Assembly: GCA_038503035.1 (NCBI GenBank)
Contig: JAVSML010000944.1
Location: 372,001-436,000, forward strand
Length of the DNA: 64,000 bases
From: Crocodylus rhombifer
Lineage: Eukaryota; Chordata; Crocodylia; Crocodylidae
Direction: 5' to 3'
This document shows, piece by piece, positions 52,867 to 64,000 of the stretch; the first letter of the stretch is position 1, and each line of letters starts with the position of its first letter. The notes below the pieces were generated by a model, which worked only from the letters and a program-made list of their open reading frames with translations, ran no database searches and was not told the origin of the DNA. Made by a program: the position numbers and the translations under genes.

Positions 52867-55637
52867 GTATGTATTCTGCAAATGTAAACTTGTATCACAT
52901 AATGACTGAGACATCTCAAGTTAAAATGTGTACAGGTAGACTCAAGAGGCCATTTGCAAAAGACCGCATGCTAATAGTTGAGCTCACCTTGCAGGTGACT
53001 GCTCTGGGGGGATCAAAGATAGGACTTCAAGACACATTTCCTGCAAAACTTTAATATGGGTCCTGGGTCCAAAAAAGTCATTTCTGGAGGCACTTAGCTG
53101 GAACACATTTTTAACTTCCATCCTCCCCCAAAATGATTTTGCTGTCATACACAATTATATTCTGAACACTTACAAAATAAGTCTCCTCCCCTCTCTTTCT
53201 TCCTTCCCTCTTTATAAAAGATAAAAGTGCTGGAGTAGTATAAAGGGGCCCCATAGGCCATGTCCACACAAGTGTGGATGTTTGGGTCCCTGGCAACAAC
53301 TAGCAGTGGGACACCTCATGCTGCCACTAGTTTTTCCCAGGGAGTGCATGTGCTAAGTGCCCTCTGGCACACAGCAGGTTACCCTGGATGGGATAGGGGT
53401 ATCTGGGGCCAGCACTTCTTTTTGTACAGGTTTCCTTGACCCCAGGGGAAACCAGGACTGGGAGGATCCAAGGGCAAACCAGGACTGGGAGGATCCAAGA
53501 ATAACTTAAAGCTATCATAGACCCTTCCACTGGATTAAAATTCTGTGTCAGCCCTCCAAAAGACACAGCATGGAATCTCACCCCGTGTTTGACTTGCTCC
53601 CTGGTCAAATAACATAGCTGAATATAAACAGGCCATTAAATATTAACTTCTTACCTTATTTATTTTCAGTCATATTATGGAACACTTAGAAGGTGTAATT
53701 GACAAACCAGAGTCCGAGATGTCCCCACAAGAGCTACAGCTCCATTACTTCAAAATGCATGATTACGATGGCAATAATTTGCTTGATGGATTAGAACTTG
53801 CTACTGCTATATCCCATGTACATAAACAGGTGAGCAGTATTTACAATAGCAACATTTAGCATCAGACAGAATGTGCATCTAACATGTACTCAGATGAATC
53901 AGTTTTTGTTTTGACTTATAAACATGCTAATTCAGTCACACTATATCCATTGCTTTGCAGGCAGGGCCCCAGAAATGCCCTGTCCTTGTTTAAACTTCTG
54001 TATGGCTTGCTAAGCTATATGTGACCTTGGAGGATATGTATGATGGCTCTGCAGGGAAGAGAAGAGCATCGTGTGTAGGTGTGGAAAGGAGAACTACTGG
54101 TTCTGTGGCTGAAATGTTGCAGTGCTGCTGTGGGAAAGGAAGCTTAATAAATAGCTCCTGATTCCATACTGCTCCAAATTCTATCACTACTTCTTTCAAC
54201 TTCAGACTGCCATTGCTATGGCCATGCAAGCTGGAAGAAAATTGCAGGTATAAGGGCTTCAATCTCAGCACTTCTAGTGCTGAGTTTTAAAGGAACAGGT
54301 GTAGGGCTGCCTTATTTATAATTTTCCCCTGGGTTGGAGAGGAAGTTGATTTCTCTCTCTTTTTTTTTTTTTAAACCCAAAATTGGAAGTCAGAAACCTC
54401 AGGCAGACAATATTAAGGTGTTTAATTTGAGAAGGATTATTAAATGCAGTTCAGAGTAACAAAGATTTCTTGTGTTCAGCTATAGCAAAAGCTCCTCTGA
54501 AAGCAGGAAACAATATCCTGTGCTTTGTAAATAAGCTGCTTTGTTTTGTTTCTCTAAGTGTTATGTAAAGAATATTATTGTGACTATCTGTAACAGTAAT
54601 AACATACTGTAGTGTAATCAGCTTATAACTAGTTTGGAACTGTTTCTCATGCTTGGAAATATACTTCATACAGTATATAGATAAAGTTCCAACTTAACTG
54701 TGTGTCACCTTGACTAGCTTCTCTTTCTGTACTATGTGCTGATTTAATTTGCATGTCCTTTAACCAAGAATATAAACTATACCTCAGGGGATTGGATTTT
54801 TTTGAGGCGGGGAGAAGGGATACAGAAGTCAGATATCTGGGCTCTGATCCTCTAGCTTTGCCTCCTGTATAAGTGGCTACTTAAATGTAGGACAATGAAT
54901 AATCAAGTAAGGATTTAGATGCCTTTAAAAAAAATCTCAGGCCCTTGAGTAAAACCTTTTTTTCTAATTTAAGTAAGACTTCTTTTGGACTGGTAGCAGT
55001 ATTAAAGAAGTATTGCTTCTCGGCCTCTTGAAGGCTCAGATCATGTGCTTTGTTAAAGGACCTCAGCCAGGTGCAAGGCTGCTTAGATGTAGTTAGGGAA
55101 CAGAATTAGTCCTTACACTATTAGGAAAAAGACAGAACGTCAAGTCTATCTCCGCTTCTTATTTCTGTTCGGATTGTGTGATTAAAAGGGCAGGTTTTTC
55201 CATACAGCCATCAACATCTCCTTTGCTATAGCCTAGTAATATTGAACATTTTCATGTTGACAATTCCTTTATCTGAAGTAAAATGTTTGCATAGTCCTGT
55301 TTTTAGTTACTGTAAACATGTCAGTGATAAGCTTTCTTTATTGGTATGGTTGTCTGTGAGGAAAGGAGGAGAAAAAGATAAAGGTGTTTAGGGAATTGAG
55401 GAAACAAGGACTTTGTTTTGCTTTGGCTTAGATTGTAGCATGTTTTTTTCCAATGTCCTATTAAATTGAGAAACACTATTTTAATTCTCTTTTTTTTCCT
55501 TCTAGGAAAGTGGTGAACACACTCAAGCAATGAAAGAAGAGGAGCTAATTAGTCTAATAGATGATGTGTTAAGAGATGATGATAAAAATAATGATGGATA
55601 TATTGATTATGCTGAGTTCGCAAAATCACTGGAATAA
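52724..55637 (+). CDS. MCFD2: MCFD2, multiple coagulation factor deficiency protein 2 (complete CDS, 3 coding exons)
   Basis: Exons 52724-52866, 53670-53829 and 55506-55637 join to 144 codons plus stop (human protein 146). The start has a strong context (ATCACGATGG). Residues 1-25 form a signal peptide with likely cleavage after ISALA. Residues about 49-101 ([20 protein letters not shown], then [17 protein letters not shown]) hold EF-hand 1, loop D79-E90. Residues 115-144 hold EF-hand 2, loop D127-E138 ([12 protein letters not shown]), ending [12 protein letters not shown]2 is a soluble calcium-binding partner of the lectin LMAN1/ERGIC-53; together they carry factors V and VIII from ER to Golgi. 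Residues equivalent to human Asp129 and Ile136, mutated in combined F5F8 deficiency, are conserved (D127, I134). The N-terminal 47 residues are far less conserved than the EF-hand part, as usual. Confidence 0.97.
52867..53669 (+). other. MCFD2 intron 2
   Basis: Contains two tandem copies of a 27-bp unit (AAACCAGGACTGGGAGGATC at about 53451 and 53478) and a GC-richer, repeat-like middle part (53240-53520). No extra exon was seen. Confidence 0.6.
53670..53829 (+). CDS. MCFD2: MCFD2 coding exon 2: first EF-hand
   Basis: The acceptor TTTTCAG is followed by T, completing GAT (Asp48), then [20 protein letters not shown]. The EF-hand 1 loop is [12 protein letters not shown]. Ends ISHVHKQ in phase 0 before donor GTGAGC. 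Confidence 0.97.
53830..55505 (+). other. MCFD2 intron 3
   Basis: AT-rich, with a pyrimidine tract at about 54354-54372. No repeat or exon was recognised. Confidence 0.6.
55506..55637 (+). CDS. MCFD2: MCFD2 coding exon 3: second EF-hand and stop
   Basis: Acceptor CTTCTAG, then [40 protein letters not shown] and SLE with stop TAA at 55635-55637. The second calcium loop has all acidic positions (D127, N129, D131, D135, E138). Confidence 0.97.
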   Translation, partial: ESGEHTQAMKEEELISLIDDVLRDDDKNNDGYIDYAEFAKSLE

Positions 55638-56214
55638 GTGTTTTGAATTTCTTCTAAATGTGACCCAGTATAATGTGATTCATTACCATCTCTGATGAAA
55701 TGCTGACTGTACAAACCACCCTCCATGCTGCAGTGTTGTAGTAGGAAGATGTGTATCTGTTCCACCTTAGTTCATTTGTTTGTTCGTTTTGTTCGTTTGT
55801 TTGTTAAGAAGACTGCATAATTCAGAATACCACATTTGCTTAGAAGTGGACACTTAATTCTTGAAATGTTAAAAATGATTGTGTGTACTTTAGTTTCAGT
55901 TGACAAACTTTTACATATTAAGCAGTTTAAAGCTATTGAGAGATTAGACTATTTTTCTCTAGCATTTAAGAGTTCTGTTTTCATTTATAGAATTCCTAGA
56001 AAGCAAGAAAATGTGAACATAAGAGTACAGTGGTGCAGCTGAAGAAAAATCCTTCTTAACTCCACATTAAGATGATAGAACTTTCAAAAGAGAACTCGCA
56101 TATCAGTACAGATGTTTGAAGCATAGCAGATGTCACACAAAACCAAATTGTTCAGTTCGGTTTAGGCTTGAGCTTTACATGATACCCTATGGACTTCAAT
56201 ACTATCTTTGCAGA

Positions 56215-56220
56215 AATAAA
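56215..56220 (+). terminator. Polyadenylation signal, proximal candidate
   Basis: AATAAA, 578 bp after the stop codon and just before the CR1 fragment. Confidence 0.4.
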
Positions 56221-56237
56221 ATCTTTTTAAATGTATT

Positions 56238-56345
56238 CATAGATTTTAAGGGGCTCAAAGGGACCTCAGAAGATCATCAGGTCCAGCCCCCTGCACCAGG
56301 CAGGAAAGACAACTGGGGTCAGGTGACCCCAGCGAGTAAGTATTT
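56238..56345 (-). mobile_element. CR1 LINE 3' tail fragment inside the MCFD2 3' UTR
   Basis: TCATAGATTTTAAGGGGCTC, AAAGGGACCTCAGAAGATCA, CCAGCCCCCTGCACCAGGCA and GGTCAGGTGACCCCAG are the complement of a CR1 3' end, so the element is antisense to MCFD2. Only about 110 bp remain. Confidence 0.8.
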
Positions 56346-56830
56346 TCTGGCTTGCTAATATGTTTATATACATCTTTTTTCAATTTCTTCCCATGTCATA
56401 GATCTAGGGTCTACCTGAACAAGTGACTGTGAGCTAAGTTAGGATGTGAACTTGCAGCACTTCATGCTGACAGTATCTGTGTATATGCATGTTTACCCAA
56501 CTTGCACCAAGGGGAAAGCTATCTTTTATTTACCATGAAGTGGCAAGGGCCTGTAAATTCACAACTCAGTTTGCTGCGTACTAACACGTTCCTGTAGCTG
56601 CACTCTTCCTTTTTTTATAATGTAGTACTTTACTGGGTTTTTTCTGTACCACAACCAGTCTTTTTAAGAAAAAAGGAAGTATTTTTATTACGTTTATATG
56701 TTTTATTAATGCTGCATAGCATTTACTATAGTAGTTTCTGAAATCTCATTTTGAAGTTCACAATATCAGAGAACTGTAGCATATGATGGCTCTGTTCAAT
56801 TGGGTTCCTACAGCATAATAGTATAACAGA

Positions 56831-56836
56831 AATAAA
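56831..56836 (+). terminator. Polyadenylation signal, middle candidate
   Basis: AATAAA within AT-rich 3' UTR, followed by GCTGCCTTGTTAAGG. Confidence 0.4.
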
Positions 56837-57318
56837 ACTAAAAACGCTGCCTTGTTAAGGTTTTTATTGCTATACCTTAACACTCAAACTTAGAGTATTA
56901 TTTTTTTAGAAGAATACCAAGTATTTCATTGATAACACTTTGAAGAGTTTTAAGATACTTGAACTGTCTGCCAACTAAAATAGTCTTGAGGATATTTTCT
57001 ATGTTTTGGCTCAATACTTGAGCAGATTTAAATGTGAGAGAGAGAAGCGATGAGTTGCTGCTTTGACATACTGTTAAGTATAGTTTAAAACCTAAATTGC
57101 ATCAGACCATCAAGTTTGTGAGTAAAAAAATGTAAATGCTAGCACATTTCTGTAAAGTGTACAAAAATATATTTTCTGTATGAAAAATATTCTTATAAGC
57201 AAAAAAAATTTGTAAAAAATGTTTCCTGTGTTTTAAATGTTTGTGCAAAGAATGCTGTGTCGAATCTTCTTGTAATAGCTACTTATTTTGACAAATTTGT
57301 ATAATGAGTTATGCAAGC

Positions 57319-57324
57319 AATAAA
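57319..57324 (+). terminator. Polyadenylation signal, distal candidate
   Basis: AATAAA followed by an A-run and then AAGTTGTTGCC, a GU-rich type downstream element. The preceding 150 bp is very AU-rich, as in many vertebrate 3' ends. Confidence 0.55.
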
Positions 57325-57345
57325 AAAAAAAAAATTAAGTTGTTG

Positions 57346-58784
57346 CCACTTGAAGCTGGAAGTATGATGCAGTCACTCTGGAAAGTAACATTGTATTCTA
57401 TCCCGAATGCATCAAAGCATAGTTGTTTTGCAATAATTTACCAGCATAAACCATAAAACAAAATAATAGTTTAAAGAAATTTCTTTACACTTAAAACTTC
57501 AAGTAAATATTTAAATAGTTCTACAAATATTACTGATTAGTTGTGACTACTAAGTAGTAAGTCAGATGAAAACCATGGCTAAGTATAGATAAAGCAGCTA
57601 ATAGTACTTATTGGGTTCTTGTAGAACCTTGAGCAGTTCTCAGAAAGAGACAACAGGCTGAAAAACTGGTTTTATATGCTGGTCTGTTAATTCATGGGAT
57701 TTGTGACAACAGAAATGGCCAGAGCCAGGTCCTGAGTTTCAAGATGAGTTGTATATTTAAAACTAGGCCCAACAATTGTGCCAAGTATCAACTGCAACAT
57801 TTACTATTTAGCATATACCACAATGTCCTTATTAGCTGTAAAACTAGAAAAAATACATGAATGAAAACAACATGGGCAATTACTTAGTGTTTGGTTTGTT
57901 TACTTTGTCTTTCTAGAACTTATAAAAATAACTTTTACATTGCCCATTTGAGTTCAGTTTGGATTTATGGCTTTTATTGCCTGATGTTATCCAGAGGTGA
58001 AAGAACTTTGTCTTCCTCCATGTTTCTTACATTCATGTTTATTCTGCCCTGTTTATCCTGGAAGAGGAGTAGGATGACATCAGAAATTCCATGCACGCAA
58101 AACTAGTTGACTGAGGTAATAGTGAGTTTTTCTTTCCAACTTCTAAAGCCTTTTTAATATTTCTTTTTTAGCAATTGGATAAATACAGCTCTAGACAGTC
58201 TTCAGTTAATAGTTATGAAACTCAAAAATATGACCTGTAGACAACAGACTTCCAGTTGCAATATTTCTTAAGTAAAAGCTTTTTTTTTTAAATACCCAGA
58301 CACTCACTGTATCTTTTTGGGCATCATGATCAATAATCTATTTTTTCTTGCTTTGCAAGCTACGTAAACAAATTGTTCTGATTTCTGTGGGGCCAGTTAT
58401 ACATGATGGTACTCCCAATGGAGAATTGCAAATTGCTTTATGAACAATTTTAGCTTTCTAGCACTCCCAGGAAGGAGGTCTTGTGTCCCTATTTTGCTGA
58501 AGAGGAAAATGAACCAAGAGCGTACGTGGCAAAGTCTCTGGCCTAGACAGGAATGGAAGTAGCCAGGATCATTCTTATGTGTTGGCCATAACACAGGCTC
58601 TTCTCTCTGTTTCATGACTCATAGCACTGATGAACTAAGTCAAACAGGCAGAACAGTTTTTCCTGTTTGTGGGCCAGCTGTTTCTTGGGTTAGAATAATG
58701 ATTCTCAGCCAGGGTGCCTCGAGATCCTTTCAGGGGTGTTGTGGAGTACCACACACTATTAGCCCTTTTAAGTATGCAAACATG
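57346..58784. other. Intergenic DNA 3' of MCFD2
   Basis: AT-rich and without a recognised gene. The segment 58440-58590 (CCCTATTTTGCTGAAGAGGA, then GTGGCAAAGTCTCTGGCCTA) could be a decayed MIR-like SINE on the minus strand. Confidence 0.5.
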
Positions 58785-59166
58785 GGGTATTTCTACACGT
58801 GTTCTGGGAGGCGGGTGGGCGGGAGGTACTTAGAGCAGCTCCAAAAGTGGCTTTAATTAAAGTAGCTCTGTGAAGGGGATGGTTAATTTAAAGTGGCTCT
58901 AATTAAAGTGTCCAGATTCCAGGGTCATGTGTATCAGCATCTCCATGCTCAAAAGTGGCAATGGGGTCACTTTAGTTAAAGCTTGTTGAACAAACCTTAG
59001 TTGGAGCATCCCACCACCACTTTTCAGCGTGGGGACATTGATACACGTGACCCTGGAATCGCATGTAATTACCATGCTCCGGCAGACTTGATTAATAGAG
59101 TCTGCCCTGACATGTTATAATTACAGCATGTTGGAACAGCCTCTCTGCACGCGTATAGGTGCCCAC
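58785..59166. mobile_element. Foldback MITE with TATACACGTG-type termini
   Basis: Left end GGGGTATTTCTACACGTG pairs with the right end TGCACGCGTATAGGTGCCC. An internal inverted repeat joins 58917-58960 (CCAGGGTCATGTGTATCAGC and on) with 59014-59056 (its near-complement ending TACACGTGACCCTGG). It shares terminal sequence with 37792-38058. No coding capacity. Confidence 0.7.
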
Positions 59167-59469
59167 GATTTCCAATATACACCCAGAGATTTATCTCTTG
59201 CTAAACTAGAGATTTCAAATAGGAATCCACAGTGTCCATGACATTCTGAGTTGTGGTCTACCTGAGTTCTTTGTAGTAGAAGAATTGCTCTATTATTTCT
59301 CTGTAGTCAAAAATCAAGTGAAAACTAAGCTGGCATTTTCTGAGGGGTGCCTTGAGCCTATCAAAGGGTGCATTGTGTCTAAAATGTACACACCAAAATA
59401 AGGAGATGGTTCATGATTCCAGACTCATCCCAGAGCTGCAGCTTACTGCATAGAAGAAAAGGGTCCAGC

Positions 59470-60378
59470 TAGCCAGTATGGAAACTAAGTGATTGCAGAT
59501 GACACTAAGACACTAAGATGTAGGGAGAAGTGAGCACGCTAGAAGAGAGGGACAGTCTACAACTAGATCTGGACAGGTTACAGAGGTGAGTGCATGAGAA
59601 TAGGATGGGTTTCAATACGGACAAGTGCAAGGTGTTGCAGCCAGGGAGGAAATACCAGCAGCATACCTACAGGCTGGGGAACTCCCTTCCTGTCAGCACA
59701 GAGGTAGAGAAGGATCTTGGAATCACTAATAATTCCAAGATGAACATGGGCCAGCAGTGTGGGGACACGGTCAGGAAGGCCAACCGCACCTTGTCATGCA
59801 TCCACAGATGCATCACGAGCAGGCCCAAGGATGTGATCCTCCCGCTCTATGCGACATTAGTCAGGCCACAGTTGGAGTACTGCATCCAGTTCTGGTCACC
59901 GCACTTCAGGAGGGATGTGGACAGCATTGAGAGGGTCCTGAGAAGGGCCACTCGTATAATCAGGGGGCAGCAGAGCAGGCCCTACGAGGAGAGGCTATGG
60001 GACCTGAACCTGTTCAGACTCCCCCAAAGAAGACTGAGAGGGGATCTGGTGGCTGCCTATAAACTTGCCAAGGGGGACCAGCAGGCTATTGGAGAGTCCC
60101 TGTTTCCCTGAGCACTACTGGGGGTAACAAGGAACAATGGCCATAAGCTGACTGAGAGTAGATTCAGGCTAGAAATCAGGAGACACTACTTGACTGTTAG
60201 GGCAGCTAGGACTGGAACCAACTTCCAAGGGAAGTGGTGCTTGCCCTTACGCTGGGGTCTTCAAAAGGAGGCTAGACAGCCACTTAGTTGGGACCCCAGC
60301 ATCCTTTTCTGCCCAGGGCAGGGGGTCGGACTAGATGATCTGCTTAGGTCCCTTCCAACCCAAACAACTATGAAACTA
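59470..60378 (+). mobile_element. CR1 LINE 3' end with ORF2 C-terminal remnant
   Basis: The frame 59590-60111 encodes the CR1 ORF2 C-terminus: [70 protein letters not shown] and [17 protein letters not shown]. It is followed by the CR1 3' tail (GGGGGTCGGACTAGATGATC, GGTCCCTTCCAACCC, with ATGAAACTATGA at the end). The 5' truncation removes the RT catalytic core. The 173-codon open frame makes this one of the less decayed CR1 copies in the window. Confidence 0.9.
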
Positions 60379-62079
60379 TGAAACAGTGTTCCTCTCTGAT
60401 CTTAGGCTCTATGAACCTCTCTATCACCCTGGCCACACAGGTTCAGCCTGTAGAAATAGGTCTTCTTCCTAATCATAGAATTATAAAAGTTTTTATTCTC
60501 CCACAGCCTTATTTTCATGATCTTCCAGAGAAGATCTTAGAGAGATTGGTGAAAAAAACAGCCTAAACACGAGAGATCTTGAATCACTAACTTCTTCCAA
60601 AGCGGCTTCATTATTTCCTTTGAGGCAATCTCTCTTGATCCCCAAATGATTTCAGAGCCTTCAGGAATTATTGTGAATCACTGAATTTCTGGAAATTGAG
60701 ACCTCAGTATTTCATAAACAATGCAATATTCTTCACTCCAGATGGATTAGAAGCAGCCTATAAATTAAGAGATTTTGGAGCCAGCCAAAGCTTTCTGGAA
60801 AGCTTCGGCAACCCTTGCACTAACTAGCAAGTGAGAAGGAAAGAGGTATTAAGTGCTACAGAGGGACTTCAAACAAAGCCATATATATACAGTCATTTGT
60901 TGTCTGTAGCTCAGGAGAAAGACATCCTTTGTGATAAAAGGCTACTCCAAAAATAGGGATACATCCCTTTCCCCTCCACCCCCCAACCGGGATCATTTTG
61001 GAAGAAAAATTTACTCTTCTCCCTCACTCCAAATGTGCATAATGAATTACTCAGAGTTGTTTGCCAAGTATGACTTTTTGACATGTGACTAAGTATCACC
61101 CTTTGTGAACAAGTTTCCTCCAAAAGCCTGAGAACAATTAAAGGTCATAATCTCTGAGGAGGAAAAAGAAGCAAAGAAATCTCTACCAATGGCTTCTGAT
61201 ACTGCAACACTGTCCAGGACCACCACAATTTCAGCGAGAAAAGTACTGTGATTTCAGATTCTACCATTTGGGGGAACCTACACATTTTAAAACAATACAA
61301 ATGAGGTCCTTGAGTTGTCAACCTCATACTGGATAGAGAATATCCACCTAGTCTCTGCTGTGGCCTACTCATTGTTTCCAGGGGGTGAAACCCAGATTCA
61401 CTTGAAAGATACTCTATATTCCCCCACCATGCAGCAATGTCACTGAGATAGCCATGACCTCTACATCAAGCCTGCTGGGAACCTATAGGGCCATTCTCAG
61501 ATCCCATCTTCAGGTGTGCTCTTTATTTTACCAAGCTTGTACTAAAATACCCACAAAGTCAACTTTGCTACAGTATTTAACTCTAGTCTTTGATTCTTAC
61601 CCTATCTTCCTTCAGGGAACCTTCTTGGGGGTGGGGAATACATCTAAAAGAATGCAACCCCGCCCCAGTCAGAAGCAAAGGTGCTATCTCAAGACTTCAG
61701 TAGAAAAGAGTTCTAGTCCCACGTTTCCTTATTTGAAACGGAAAAAAGGTGGGAGATAGATCTCCATCACCAGTTTTACCATCACAGGTCAAAAATACAC
61801 AGACTGTCCCGGACTCATTTGGTAAGGATATCCTCCATGACTCCTTACCCACAGCCTCAAGAGAAAAGGCTCTCAGCTTCCAAAAATGCATGGCTTTCAT
61901 GTTACAATCCATCAAGATCACAGAAAGCATCTCTAATTTACAGTACAGCGTAGCTAATATTAATACCATGGATGTCCAGTCAGTCTTTTCACAGGACTAA
62001 GCTATTAACCAAATGCCTACTTGTATTAGCTGCACTTTTAAGATGACAAAACATTCCTGTGTGCCCTTATCTAGAGGAT
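60379..62079. other. Unassigned AT-rich intergenic DNA
   Basis: Several broken plus-strand frames have a protein-like look (about 60430-60566, 61454-61759, 61749-62000), suggesting an old coding mobile element. I could not place them in a family. Confidence 0.35.
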
Positions 62080-62580
62080 TAACTGATTAGCAGTAGATCT
62101 CATTAAAATGTCACCATACCCCAAGCTCCAGTCTTAATCTATTTAAATAATGAGGCTGATGATAAACTACAGCAAATCATCACTTTTACCACTGTACACA
62201 ATAGAGATCATGGGAGCTCAGACTTTATATCAGCAATGGCATCCTTTCTCAAGAAGAGATTTCAGTTTCCCAATGCTTATTGCTCTAAGTACCACTGCTA
62301 AAGAACAATCTATCTTCTGTTTAAATAGAATGTCTAAATGGGTTACTCAAGTGGATTTCATTTTGCTATCACATGGCTAGTGTGCCTTTTCCACCAAACA
62401 CTAACTCTTTTGACCAGAGCTCAGATTGCCTCATCTGCATGATTCAGAAATAATTCCCTATCTCAAATCCATTCATTTGGAATAATCTCCTCATCTTTGC
62501 TAAACACTATGCCCTTGACTTAGCTCAAAAAATCGGATACCACTTTTGGCATAGAGACAGTCCAATCACTTTTTATTTAG
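62080..62580 (+). mobile_element. Possible L1-like LINE relic
   Basis: The frame 62150-62380 reads MRLMINYSKSSLLPLYT, then QQWHPFSRRDFS. This resembles the L1 reverse-transcriptase segment with the block INYSKSxLLPL followed by W-P-FxxxYLGI. The rest is broken by stops. The similarity is short and judged by eye. Confidence 0.3.
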
Positions 62581-64000
62581 TGGCAACCATGACCCCCCAG
62601 TTTCACATGGGTAGTTTTCATGACTATTCAGACAGGTAGTCACGGGAGGGTTTATGAATATCAACATTTTTAAAGAATGTTGCAATGAATAGGTGTTTGT
62701 CATACAATTCACAACATGAGTTTATTATTCTTTGATTGTTCCCCTATAAGTCTAGAATTCTTCAATCAAACTCTTCTAGATGATTACAATTGAAAATGCA
62801 TTTAATGGAGTCAGGACTGGTTCATAAGCAATTCACAAAGAAAAAACCCAGCAAAATGCATTTAAAAAATATGAAAAATTGTTCATAATAAATATCACCT
62901 GATATCATATGCAATTCAGCCACTAGATGGGGTAACATACCAAATCCTATTATTTGCTCCTTTGCAATACTTAAATAATTGACTTACAGAAAATTAATAT
63001 ATATTATTATAGCATCACCTCTCAACCCTATTATAGCCAAGGATCACTTAAACATTTCCATTAAAAAGATGATTTTTTTAAAACCTCACAAGTGAATCAT
63101 AAAACTTTGATCTGAAGCAAAAGTTGGCTGCTGGTAATTAATCTTCATTTGCTAGAAGATCCATGTTTAAATACCTTTAAAAGAATGTCACTGCAACATC
63201 CATTTTAACAGTATAAGCCTAGTATAATAGTTTAAAGCAAACCTGCAAGAAGATAGTTTTCTGGTATAAATGTAAAGCTTAGAATCCTTTGATTCCCTGG
63301 AACTATTAGTTGAATCTGTTTAACCAAGGAATATGCAGTGATCTCTTCCAATCTGAAGAATCCAACCATGCATTTTGAAGACCTATTGAAGACTAAAGTC
63401 CTGTAGCATAAAAGTGTTTACGGAACTTTTATGATGAAAAGTGTTCTATACTGCTAAAATAGGCACACAAAAAATAGCTCTGTGGATTTCACCTGAAAAA
63501 AAATGTTGCATGAAAAGAGTGGATAACGGTAGGTAGGAAAATCATGCTTTAATGAGACGATGTTTCTCAGTTACATTTCCTTCCCCTTTTCTCATTGTAC
63601 TCCCTTCCTGGTTACCATATCCCTAAGAGTATTTCACCTCTTTTTTATGCACAGCTCTTACAGTGGCAGTTTTGCACACAGAAAGCCAGTTAATATGTGA
63701 CTCAAGATCAACTACCGAACATAAAATTAGGGCCACTAATCCAAGTGCTGGCAGCCTTCCAGCACAGCCTAGAGTTTGCCACTCCACACAGACTGAAAAA
63801 CCCAACCAAGAAGCTAGGTTAATACCAATGTAAGTAGCCCACACTGAACTCTATGATGCCAGTGCTAAACTGCTACTGGTACTTACCAGTAACTAAATGA
63901 GGGGAGTACCATAGTCAGAAACTGAGCTAAGGGTCAAGAATTAGAATATCCAAAGCAGAGGCCAAATCAGGGACCAAGGTCCCAGAAATTGTGGACAAGA
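62581..64000. other. Intergenic DNA, nothing recognised
   Basis: AT-rich sequence to the window edge. No gene, RNA or clear repeat was seen. The 73-codon minus frame at 63623-63844 has no family resemblance. Confidence 0.5.

Larger units (their letters stand above)
55638..57345 (+). other. MCFD2 3' UTR (probable extent)
   Basis: AT-rich sequence continuing from the stop codon, without splice signals that would suggest another exon. AATAAA hexamers at 56215, 56831 and 57319 give possible 3' ends; the last is followed by an A-run and a TTGTTG element. Long 3' UTRs are known for MCFD2. A CR1 tail lies inside it at 56238-56345. Confidence 0.65.

Noticed and set aside
1..64000. CRISPR arrays, operons, prokaryotic defence or toxin systems
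   Set aside because: The window is clearly vertebrate nuclear DNA with introns, CR1 and hAT elements; the direct repeats found are microsatellites, a minisatellite or dispersed repeats.

Overview
The window is vertebrate nuclear DNA, most likely from a non-avian archosaur or another reptile. Two interrupted genes with GT-AG introns sit among many CR1 LINE fragments, hAT-type inverted-repeat transposons, one MIR-like core SINE and short microsatellites. The CR1 3' ends resemble those I associate with crocodilians, so an alligator-like genome is my best guess. I could not test this.

Two protein genes are supported, arranged head to head. TTC7A lies on the minus strand. Its first six coding exons are in the window: 39133-39292, 28966-29129, 26686-26854, 16874-17004, 14810-14931 and 591-669. 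They join without a frame break into the N-terminal 275 residues, and the gene continues beyond position 1. MCFD2 lies on the plus strand with three coding exons (52724-52866, 53670-53829, 55506-55637). These give a complete 144-residue protein with a signal peptide and two EF-hands, followed by a long AT-rich 3' UTR ending near 57345. The same divergent TTC7A/MCFD2 neighbourhood is known in mammals. The genes are functionally separate: TTC7A is a scaffold for the plasma-membrane PI4KA lipid kinase complex, and MCFD2 is the calcium-binding partner of the LMAN1 cargo receptor for coagulation factors V and VIII.

Each gene has its own GC/CpG-rich start region: about 38930-39450 for TTC7A and about 49080-49720 for MCFD2. 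About 10 kb of repeat-rich intergenic DNA separates them. The TTC7A start codon is embedded in a YY1-type motif. The MCFD2 island carries CCAAT, NRF1-type and TGACGTGG motifs and runs directly into a degenerate ~50-bp minisatellite.

The rest is introns and intergenic DNA. The clearest mobile elements are a CR1 with parts of both ORFs (about 17735-20012), five shorter CR1 fragments, and an old L3/CR1 relic (41840-42600). There is also a decayed hAT transposase copy (30725-32517), three hAT-like non-autonomous elements with 8-bp target duplications (10879-11066, 32704-33473, 47229-47427), and several dispersed families found by comparing the window with itself. No prokaryotic-type system, CRISPR array or intact mobile-element gene was seen. 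The long ORFs outside the two genes are transposon relics or chance frames.
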